The translations under genes and the position numbers were made by a program. Shown here in pieces: positions 1-6,463 of a stretch of 24,356 nucleotides of DNA. The stretch lies in IMG/VR virus record IMGVR_UViG_3300013131_000241, positions 1-24,356 of that record; one strand, given 5' to 3'. The stretch comes from a virus. The notes beneath the pieces were generated by a model, which was given only the letters and a program-made list of their open reading frames with translations, ran no database searches and was not told where the DNA came from. Every line of letters starts with the position of its first letter. Positions within the stretch are counted from its first letter, which is position 1.

Positions 1-565
1 CATATTGTTTTGTTGCAGCGTGTAATGCATTGACTGGGTCAGCATGTAATGTCAAGAAATTAGTCATCGTATCGCCAGAGATACTTACTGAAGTATTATC
101 GACATATTGTTTAGTTGCTGCTTGAAGTGAAGTGGTGGGGTCAGCATGTAATATCAAACCACCAGTAAGAGTTCCACCAGTGAATGGGAGTTTCGTATCG
201 GCATATTGCTTTGGAACTGCATGAAGAGCATTTGAAGGGTTTCCAGATAATGTCAATAAACCAGTCATCGTATCTCCAGCAAGTTTTACGTAATATGTAT
301 CAGCAGTTGTTTTGTTTAGTTTCAAATTGATTTGATAATCGATTGCATCACGAATTTGAGTAGTTGAACCATAACTTGGAGTTAATGTCCCCCATTCAAT
401 AATTGCCCGTGTTTCATCTATCAAATCATTTAAAAATTCCTTGGTAACAACTGTTGCTTTAATACCAAGTGCCAAATCTTGGTCTCGGAAATAACCGATG
501 TTGCCTATTGCATCATTTGTTGGTCGAGTTATGACCGCTGTTGAGTGTTGAATTTTTCCTAACAT
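1..565 (-). CDS. Tail fibre protein, N-terminal part (runs off left edge)
   Basis: The start codon is ATG at 563-565; 188 codons are visible and the 3' end lies outside the window. The first 90 or so residues have no recognised domain. From about residue 97 there are three copies of a roughly 27-33 residue repeat: a GDTMTG-like turn, a short LLTL or LILH strand, a N/DP turn, then A(A/V)xKQYxD. This repeat is typical of phage tail fibre shafts and is thought to form a trimeric beta structure. The gene follows the gp48-like baseplate gene, the position of the fibre gene (gp49/S) in Mu. It is probably a baseplate-attached receptor-binding fibre. The fibre assignment is fairly sure; the receptor is unknown because the C-terminal tip is missing. 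Confidence 0.8.
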   Translation of the reverse strand, partial: MLGKIQHSTAVITRPTNDAIGNIGYFRDQDLALGIKATVVTKEFLNDLIDETRAIIEWGTLTPSYGSTTQIRDAIDYQINLKLNKTTADTYYVKLAGDTMTGLLTLSGNPSNALHAVPKQYADTKLPFTGGTLTGGLILHADPTTSLQAATKQYVDNTSVSISGDTMTNFLTLHADPVNALHAATKQY

Positions 566-589
566 TTAAAATCCTTATTTGATGAAGTT

Positions 590-1141
590 TTACCAAGTTT
601 TAGTTGTAACTGGGTTATATGTTACGTACGTGTGTGCTGGTTTAAGACGGTTAATTAAACAATGTACGAAAGTGTCATTGGTAAGTTGAAGATGTTCTCC
701 AGCAGTTGATAAACCTGCTCGAAAGAAAGTCGTATGAGTATCGACATAGTTGACTAAGAAAGTATGCGTGTTGGGTGAAGATTCAACTATTTGCACGTCA
801 TATCCGTATAAAGTACACATGTCTTGTAGAAACTTGAGTGTTGCTCCTCCTTGAAGATTCCAAATAGCAACTACTTCTGCTAATTTCTCTTGAAATGTTT
901 CTGGTTCTCCGCGACATGGATCAGGTAATCCTGCTTCATCACGTCTAACTTGTAACATCTGTGCCATAGTAAGGGGATTTGCTTCAGCAACTAACGCTTC
1001 TGCTGAGTTGTGAACTCGTTCAAGTTCAGCACCCAATCCTTTCAATAATGAGTCAAGATTGGAACCGGGCAGAGCGGCAAACGCTAAACCTGGAGGTAAC
1101 AATTTCTTTAGGAGTTGGTCATATTCAAGTATTAGGCCCAT
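590..1141 (-). CDS. Baseplate protein, Mu gp48-like (DUF2313/YmfQ family)
   Basis: This 184-residue protein matches the Mu gp48 family in size, order and composition: a helical N-terminus (LILEYDQLLKKLLPPG), a central E/A-rich helix, a conserved LPDPC turn near the middle, and a C-terminal CxxxxxxxPAHT-like segment (HCLINRLKPAHTYV). In Mu-type tails it completes the baseplate wedge after gp47. The reading frame opens upstream at 1255, but ATG at 1139-1141 is the likely start: it follows GGAG at a 7-nt spacing and overlaps the gp47-like stop by only 10 bp, whereas the longer version adds a Cys-rich extension that lies across the gp47 gene. The family call is strong; the detailed role rests on Mu. 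Confidence 0.85.
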   Translation of the reverse strand: MGLILEYDQLLKKLLPPGLAFAALPGSNLDSLLKGLGAELERVHNSAEALVAEANPLTMAQMLQVRRDEAGLPDPCRGEPETFQEKLAEVVAIWNLQGGATLKFLQDMCTLYGYDVQIVESSPNTHTFLVNYVDTHTTFFRAGLSTAGEHLQLTNDTFVHCLINRLKPAHTYVTYNPVTTKTW

Positions 1142-2199
1142 GTGATAACTCCGAGTACTGGAATTTGCCCAGTGGTGTATGTCACATCGGCACTTGGTGA
1201 AGTAACTCGATGGTAGTCGGTACCTGTTGCAAGTGAGATAGCATCCCATATCCAACTCAATCGAATAGTTCCACCCGGTTGGCCTTTTCTTTTCAACATT
1301 TCCGTTATTTCAGCAATTGCATTGTTTTTTACTTCAGTCGTATTAGGAGATAAACCAGTGACTGTGATATTCAATGAAACTGGAGTTGGAGCAGCGGCAA
1401 CAACAGTGGCAGTAATTGGTTTCACGGTATTCAAATAGGTTTGCATACTTGTGACATCACCAGAAACTGGAATTCCGTTTGAATAAGTTTCATCCATTAC
1501 AAAACGAACCGTGACAGTTCCAGCACCTCCTTCAAGTGGATAACTCCAAGCACGAGTTACACCCGGTTGGGATAAGGCCCATTGAATATAATCAGTTTTA
1601 TTGCCACCCATTGGAGGATTTTGGATGCGCAACTTGATACGTGCTCGATATTCATCATCTGTCTCAGCTGATGTCCCACCAAAAGTACTAATAACAGTAA
1701 CTGCTGTGTTGATGCCACTTAGACTTGATACAAGTGATAAAGAGGTTCCGGCCGAATAGTTATAATCTACACCGACATCAAGTGCTTTTACGTTTGCAAC
1801 GACTGACCCAGCACCAATCACATAACTTGCAGTCGTTGCAAACTGAAGACCTGATGCCGATTGAACGACTGTGCCTGCTGGAATAGGTGAAGCGGCTAAA
1901 CCACTGAAAGTGACTGTGCCGGATGCATAAGTAGGAATTTTACGAATAATTCCAAAAGTATTGCCCCATTTGTCGAGGTTTTCGTCTTCACAATCGAGAA
2001 CGTTTGTCTGACGAGCAATGAATTCTTGAAACCCATAAAGTTCGTATACTGAACCAATAAGTGCTTGTGCCAATGCATTTAGAGGTGTGAATCGAATTGA
2101 TGCGTTTTGACCGGGTAGAGCGTTATTAATGTCACTTAAAACCCGTTGTTCTATTTCAGAAATAGTGGGTGTAGTAAAACCACGATATCCGTTTGCCAT
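1132..2199 (-). CDS. Baseplate wedge protein, Mu gp47 / baseplate J-like
   Basis: This 355-residue protein is a baseplate J-like protein (Mu gp47, P2 gpJ, T4 gp6 relatives), which forms the ring of wedges around the hub and transmits the signal for sheath contraction. Visible support: an N-terminal helix near residues 11-28 (TISEIEQRVLSDINNALPG), a conserved LDKWGNTFGI segment near residue 75, a beta-rich middle (PIPAGTVVQSASG), and a TDDEYRARIKLRIQNPPMGGNKTDYIQWAL-type stretch near 180-210, the most recognisable part of the family. It starts 4 nt after the gp46-like stop, with GAGGGA upstream, and its end overlaps the gp48-like start. Length and order fit Mu closely. Confidence 0.93.
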   Translation of the reverse strand: MANGYRGFTTPTISEIEQRVLSDINNALPGQNASIRFTPLNALAQALIGSVYELYGFQEFIARQTNVLDCEDENLDKWGNTFGIIRKIPTYASGTVTFSGLAASPIPAGTVVQSASGLQFATTASYVIGAGSVVANVKALDVGVDYNYSAGTSLSLVSSLSGINTAVTVISTFGGTSAETDDEYRARIKLRIQNPPMGGNKTDYIQWALSQPGVTRAWSYPLEGGAGTVTVRFVMDETYSNGIPVSGDVTSMQTYLNTVKPITATVVAAAPTPVSLNITVTGLSPNTTEVKNNAIAEITEMLKRKGQPGGTIRLSWIWDAISLATGTDYHRVTSPSADVTYTTGQIPVLGVITWA

Positions 2200-2203
2200 A
2201 AAG

Positions 2204-2617
2204 TTAATCCCTCATATGTTGCCATAAATCCTCAAATCTCATATTAAGAGAATATCCATCGTTTTTGTTAATTGAAATATTGCATTTGATTTTGTCGAAT
2301 TCTTGCCACACCATTACTTCAACACTTCGACATATTTTGTCAGTAATTAGCCATTCCAGTGCTTCCTGGAGTATTTGTTGAATACGTGGTAATGTTTTAG
2401 GTAATATCTTTGCTCGCATTTGTGTCCATAATTTAGAACCAACATTATCTGCCCACCATCCATAACGAATCCCACCTTCTGCTTCAGCAGAAGTACCGCG
2501 TGACCAACAAAATATTGACATCAAGATTGCTGAAGATAGCGGATCACCTTCGGTAAAATTAATGTCACACGTACCAAATGCTGCGTGATCTATGTCTGAA
2601 ATGTAATTGAGATACAT
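2204..2617 (-). CDS. Baseplate protein, Mu gp46-like (gpW/gp25-related role)
   Basis: This 137-residue protein resembles Mu gp46. It carries a DPLSSAILMSIFCW segment near residues 25-38, then RYGWWAD and GSKLW around residues 51-65, which are family hallmarks, and a C-terminal beta strand region. In Mu the equivalent protein links the central spike and hub to the gp47 wedges, the role played by gp25 in T4. It lies directly before the gp47-like gene, as in Mu, with 4 nt between them. In Mu it would directly follow gp45; here more than 6 kb of fibre genes and another gene separate the two. Confidence 0.87.
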   Translation of the reverse strand: MYLNYISDIDHAAFGTCDINFTEGDPLSSAILMSIFCWSRGTSAEAEGGIRYGWWADNVGSKLWTQMRAKILPKTLPRIQQILQEALEWLITDKICRSVEVMVWQEFDKIKCNISINKNDGYSLNMRFEDLWQHMRD

Positions 2618-2625
2618 ATATTTCC

Positions 2626-3216
2626 TTATGTTGCTTTTAATAATTCAGCCATCATCATTGATTCAAAATCGACAGACTGAACTGTTGAAATAATAATATT
2701 AAAGAAATCAAGATAAGGCGCCTCATCATAGGAGGTGGTTTTTTCGAAATCGTAAACCAATTGAATTTCTCCACCTTTTAATTTCTTCCAAATTCCTTTT
2801 GTTCCATTTATTTCTTTATAAAAATATCCACGTTTAAGTGATAAAGCAGAAGGTTTTTGTGACTTGGTAATTCTTCCAGATTTACCTCGTGCTGCGTTAA
2901 TTGGAACAGCAATATTATTTGAACTAATCGGTTTACGAACTCCACCTTCAACCAATCGTTCACCAAATTTCACTCGTTCCAATAATCCAATTTCTGCTTG
3001 AAGATTTGATTTACGTGCTGGTTCAACTTGGGTTGAATTCTTTAGGAAATTAGTCGTATTATTCAAGTCAGTTTGAATTTTTTGTTGAACTGCCATACGA
3101 GCGGCAAATGTCACTTTATTTAAAGCACGACTTGCTGCAAATGGATACTGCTTTAAAAACTCTTTTGATAGCAAATTTTGAAGACCGTTATCGGTTAACT
3201 CGATTTTAATTGACAT
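2626..3216 (-). CDS. Possible gpZ-like minor tail / tail completion protein
   Basis: With the start at ATG 3214-3216 (MSIKIELTDNG) the product is 197 residues. The frame is open to an ATG at 3271-3273, which would add a hydrophobic 19-residue leader, but that stretch reads like chance extension into the palindrome-bearing gap. Neither start has a good Shine-Dalgarno sequence. The N-terminal third (QYPFAASRALNKVTFAARMAV, then a Q/K-rich helix) resembles minor tail protein Z-like proteins of the lambda gpZ group, followed by a basic loop (RGKSGRITKSQK) and a mixed alpha/beta end. Such proteins usually lie near the head-tail joining genes; here it sits among baseplate genes, so the location is odd and the call is moderate. 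Confidence 0.5.
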   Translation of the reverse strand: MSIKIELTDNGLQNLLSKEFLKQYPFAASRALNKVTFAARMAVQQKIQTDLNNTTNFLKNSTQVEPARKSNLQAEIGLLERVKFGERLVEGGVRKPISSNNIAVPINAARGKSGRITKSQKPSALSLKRGYFYKEINGTKGIWKKLKGGEIQLVYDFEKTTSYDEAPYLDFFNIIISTVQSVDFESMMMAELLKAT

Positions 3217-3279
3217 ATGACTATTTATTATTTTTACAAAATTCCCAAAAACGAGCACCAATTTAAAAAACAATGTTTA

Positions 3280-3340
3280 ATTCTGGTAATAAACTTTTAG
3301 TTATTATTATAGAAAACAACTAAAAGTTTATTACCAGAAT
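3280..3340. repeat. Perfect 23-bp inverted repeat with 15-nt loop
   Basis: Positions 3280-3302 and 3318-3340 are exact reverse complements; the left arm begins ATTCTGGTAATAAAC. The 15-nt loop is 3303-3317. The stem is AT-rich and is not followed by a T-tract on either strand, so it is not a standard intrinsic terminator. Read on the minus strand, the loop contains TATAAT (3306-3311), a possible -10 box for the gene starting at 3216, but I see no good -35 box. It could be a protein-binding palindrome, the trace of a mobile element, or an mRNA-stabilising hairpin between fibre and baseplate genes. Confidence 0.9.
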
Positions 3341-3375
3341 GCCTCAAAAAAGCACTATTAGATAAGAAAATGCGT

Positions 3376-3398
3376 TTATATCAAGATATGTGATATAA
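3376..3398. repeat. Short 8-bp inverted repeat
   Basis: TTATATCA (3376-3383) and TGATATAA (3391-3398) flank a 7-nt spacer. It lies in the same non-coding gap as the 23-bp palindrome. It is short and AT-rich and could arise by chance; an operator-like site is possible but not supported by anything else. Confidence 0.4.
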
Positions 3399-3409
3399 CT
3401 AACTACTCC

Positions 3410-3423
3410 AAAGTTTATTACCA
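3410..3423. repeat. Third, partial copy of the palindrome arm (direct repeat)
   Basis: The 14-nt AAAGTTTATTACCA at 3410-3423 is identical to 3323-3336 inside the right arm of the 23-bp inverted repeat, 87 nt away. With the left arm this makes three copies of the core in a 145-nt stretch just beyond the end of the 842-residue fibre gene. Confidence 0.85.
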
Positions 3424-3444
3424 AGTTGAGAAATTTGTCATCGA

Positions 3445-5973
3445 TTATTGATCGATGCCAGATATGTTTTGAATATCAGTGTTGGTCAATCGTTTTGGCC
3501 AGTAATACAATCTATTTATAGTTCCATTTAGGAAGGCATCCGTGTTATTGCTATTACCAATAGTCAATCGTTTTGGATTACTTATCAATGTCACTGATGC
3601 ATCAGTGGCAACAGTGGATCCATTCACAGAATAAGCACTATCATTTGTTTTATACCCAAATACTGCACTTGACATTGAACCACTTGTAATAACTGTGCTT
3701 GTAAATGAACTTGATGCACCATTTGAAACATTATCAATAGCAATACCCGTCAATGAGTTTGGATAATGTAAAACCATTCTATCGGTAACTGTGCTCAAAC
3801 CTTGTAGTTCAAAAACTCGTGGATATGTTCCGCTTGCAATAACTTTCTTTTTACAAGTAGCAAATAAAGTACCTTCAGGTTGATTGAACCAAGTCCCTAC
3901 ATCAATAGAACACACGTCTGCTTGACGTGTAGTGGCTGCACTTGAAATTACATCTGCTGACCTTGTTGCAGTTGAACCATAAGTAGGAATATAACTGGTC
4001 AAATTACCCATTTCTAACTGACATCCCCATACATAGAAGTTATCAGTTACTGCTCCAACATAACTTGGTGCTCCGGAGACGCCACAAAAATGAAGTCTAA
4101 AATAACGAGACGTATCACTTGATGAATTGAAGGTAATAGTTTGGGAAATACGAAACCAACCATTTCCATAAGGCACTATTGAATATCTTTGTGTTGCGTT
4201 TGCTTGACCAGATAAAACAATAGAACCACTTGCTAAGTCAAAAACCACATATCCATTATTTCCAGTAGTTGGTGATGAATATGAAGAAATACGGACATAT
4301 CGTTGATTTCCCCTTTTGACAAACCAACTTGCTGTCGATGTGTTATTTGACCCAGTTGAAACGACTGCTTCAAAATAATGTTCGACTGATGATGTAGTAT
4401 TGATAGCCAATAAGTCAGCAGTATATGACCCGTCAGGTGCAGGTGCTTGATTTGCAGTGGCAGTACAATTGGTTTTTGTCCAGTAAGCATTATCTATTGC
4501 TTGAGAATAAGTAATAAGATTAGTTGCAGCAGGTTCAGCAAGTACCCCATTATTAACTTTTGAATAAGCATTATAATGAGGTCGAGTTCCACCTGTGGTC
4601 AAAGCAGTTGTAGTAGTCGTTGAATATGTTTGAAGAGGGCCAATGTTTGCTTGAGCACCCCAGATATAAGCACCTGAAGTTCCATTTCCTGTGTAGGTTG
4701 AAGTAGAACCATTATTCAATCGCACTTCAGCAAAATATGAACCGGTATTAGTGGCAGTAAATGATAATGAAACTCTTGACCATCCAAAACCAGCATCTTC
4801 TACTGAATAAAACACCTGTCCAGTATTAAGACCGGATAATTGAAGAGTTGCCGTTTTATTCACTAAATTAACCGGATTGAGTGTGCAGTAGTTTGTTCCA
4901 GTGTAAACCAAGATTGAAAGATTGTTTCTTTCAGCTGATTTTACATAAACCGAGAATGTATAGAATTCACCAGCAACTTGATTGAATGCCTGTTTAACCA
5001 TATGTGGGTTAGTTGTAGTATCTTCAACTAATTTTGTTCCAGTCAATGTTCTATCAGGTGCTAATGTGATATTAGCCAATGAACCAGTTGAACTGAATGC
5101 AAGTAAATTAGTTTTAGTCCAAGCAGCATTAGTAAAGTCTTGAGAATACGTCAGTAAGTTGGTTGGAGTAGTTTTTAGAATACTATCAGTGCTATCAAAA
5201 TATGTAGCTGAACTTGCACGAGAAGTAAAAGTATCAGTGCTTGGAATATAAGTAGTCGCAAATTCACCTTGCTCTAATTGATATCCCCAAACATATAAAC
5301 CTGAAGTTCCGTCCCCGGTATAGGTGTTTGACGTTCCATTATGTAATTGAATGCCACCTGCTCCAGAACCTGAACCTGTCACGGTTGCAGTAGCAGTAAC
5401 TGCTATTTTATACCACCCGTTTCTATAAGCAGTAATTGAATAAGTTGGAGTCCCTAAAAGAACTGAAGCGGTTCCTGCTGATGCGTCAAAAAGGATGTAA
5501 TGACCTGGAGCACCAAAATAAGTTGAGTCCAATCCAAAAATACATTTTGTTCTTTCCCCCGCTTTGACAAAGATACTTGTTGTATATGTCAGTCCCGAAG
5601 TAATTGATGAAACCTGGCTCAACCAATGATTGACAGAAGCAGTTGCAGTTTCGACTATTTTTGTTCCAGTATAAGTTCCATCAGGTGCCAACACCCAATT
5701 TGGAACTATTGACAGATTTCCTTTTGCCCATGCAGCATTGTCAAACTTCTCTGAATAAGTATGAAGATTAGTTCTGCTTTCTTCAATCAACAAACCTTCG
5801 GAGTCACCTGTAACAGTGTCATGTGTAAAACGAGCAGTATTATTAGGTGCATATTGAATATAACCTGAACTATCAACATAAGTAGCAGGTGATGCACGAT
5901 TGAATGTCAATGATTGTGGAAGTCGTTTTGTTCTTCCAAACTCATAAACTAATGTTGGATTGGGTAATGTCAT
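3445..5973 (-). CDS. Putative receptor-binding protein with three carbohydrate-binding-like repeats and LamG-like end
   Basis: This 842-residue protein opens with a segment common in phage fibre and head-spike proteins (FNRASPATYVDSSG, then GLLIEESRTNL, residues 24-70). Three tandem domains of about 180 residues follow at roughly 68-246, 271-450 and 484-664. Each begins TNLxTYSxxxxNAAWxK, has an APDxTxTGTKxVE-like strand (weaker in the third), a GWxRx or GWYKI strand, and ends YxWGxQxExG. These resemble carbohydrate-binding jelly-roll modules. The end (about 685-842) looks like a concanavalin A/LamG-type domain, with a closing INRLYYWPKRLT motif common in that group. It probably binds a surface glycan. 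No hydrolase motif is obvious. SD-like AGGA lies 9 nt before ATG 5973. Function is inferred from domain type and fibre context. Confidence 0.72.
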   Translation of the reverse strand: MTLPNPTLVYEFGRTKRLPQSLTFNRASPATYVDSSGYIQYAPNNTARFTHDTVTGDSEGLLIEESRTNLHTYSEKFDNAAWAKGNLSIVPNWVLAPDGTYTGTKIVETATASVNHWLSQVSSITSGLTYTTSIFVKAGERTKCIFGLDSTYFGAPGHYILFDASAGTASVLLGTPTYSITAYRNGWYKIAVTATATVTGSGSGAGGIQLHNGTSNTYTGDGTSGLYVWGYQLEQGEFATTYIPSTDTFTSRASSATYFDSTDSILKTTPTNLLTYSQDFTNAAWTKTNLLAFSSTGSLANITLAPDRTLTGTKLVEDTTTNPHMVKQAFNQVAGEFYTFSVYVKSAERNNLSILVYTGTNYCTLNPVNLVNKTATLQLSGLNTGQVFYSVEDAGFGWSRVSLSFTATNTGSYFAEVRLNNGSTSTYTGNGTSGAYIWGAQANIGPLQTYSTTTTTALTTGGTRPHYNAYSKVNNGVLAEPAATNLITYSQAIDNAYWTKTNCTATANQAPAPDGSYTADLLAINTTSSVEHYFEAVVSTGSNNTSTASWFVKRGNQRYVRISSYSSPTTGNNGYVVFDLASGSIVLSGQANATQRYSIVPYGNGWFRISQTITFNSSSDTSRYFRLHFCGVSGAPSYVGAVTDNFYVWGCQLEMGNLTSYIPTYGSTATRSADVISSAATTRQADVCSIDVGTWFNQPEGTLFATCKKKVIASGTYPRVFELQGLSTVTDRMVLHYPNSLTGIAIDNVSNGASSSFTSTVITSGSMSSAVFGYKTNDSAYSVNGSTVATDASVTLISNPKRLTIGNSNNTDAFLNGTINRLYYWPKRLTNTDIQNISGIDQ

Positions 5974-5989
5974 TTATTTAGTCCTATTA

Positions 5990-6463
5990 TTAGAGTGTCC
6001 ATGTATGATTTCCAATTTCTGCTAATGAAGTGGCATTTCGTATTTGCTCACAAAAAACGTTCGATTGATTTCTAATTCCTTTTATCCAATCCCAATTATC
6101 AAGTAAATTGTTGAACTCGGTTTCTTCCTCAGGTGTTAGTGTATTCATTTGTAGTTCAATTACACGGGCCAACATATTATTTTGTTTCCAAAGAGGAAAG
6201 GCATTGAGAATAATGCTACTTGCTTCATTATTGATTAGTTCTATTTGCTTTTCTATATAATCAGGTGTAAGTATTTCTGCATCAGTTTTTTGAACAAATA
6301 TTCCATCAATTAGTTTGTATTTACTTATTTCACTAATTGGAATAGTGCATATAGCATAAGCAATATCTATTTCATTGAGTTGTAATTCAACTTCATCTTC
6401 GGATAAAGATATGACCTTAGTAATATTGCCATTTATGTCTGAGTAAGCGTAAGTATTATGCAT
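5990..6463 (-). CDS. Unknown protein between fibre genes, possible fibre chaperone
   Basis: I do not recognise this 157-residue protein with confidence. It is acidic and has no signal peptide or membrane segment. Residues 1-65 look beta-rich (AYSDINGNITKVISL, then YKLIDGIFVQK); residues 70-157 are mostly helical, with IILNAFPLWKQNNMLARVIEL near 84-105 and two Trp residues in the DNWDWIKGIR stretch. The start ATG overlaps the end of the 941-residue fibre gene by 8 bp (translational coupling), and the 842-residue protein follows 16 nt later. Small genes placed like this often encode fibre assembly chaperones or caps, which is the best guess from context only. Confidence 0.5.
   Translation of the reverse strand: MHNTYAYSDINGNITKVISLSEDEVELQLNEIDIAYAICTIPISEISKYKLIDGIFVQKTDAEILTPDYIEKQIELINNEASSIILNAFPLWKQNNMLARVIELQMNTLTPEEETEFNNLLDNWDWIKGIRNQSNVFCEQIRNATSLAEIGNHTWTL

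Noticed and set aside
1-277. CRISPR-like or tandem DNA repeat
   Set aside because: The periodic similarity is protein-level fibre repeats with diverged nucleotides and no spacers.
1142-1255. Longer N-terminus for the gp48-like protein
   Set aside because: It would overlap gp47 by over 120 bp and adds a Cys-rich stretch unlike the family; ATG 1141 has GGAG at a good distance.
3217-3273. Longer N-terminus (hydrophobic leader) for the gpZ-like protein
   Set aside because: No ribosome binding site, and a signal-like leader would be out of place in a phage tail protein; the extension reaches to just beside the palindrome.
3280-3340. Intrinsic terminator
   Set aside because: The stem is long but AT-rich and no T-tract follows on either strand.
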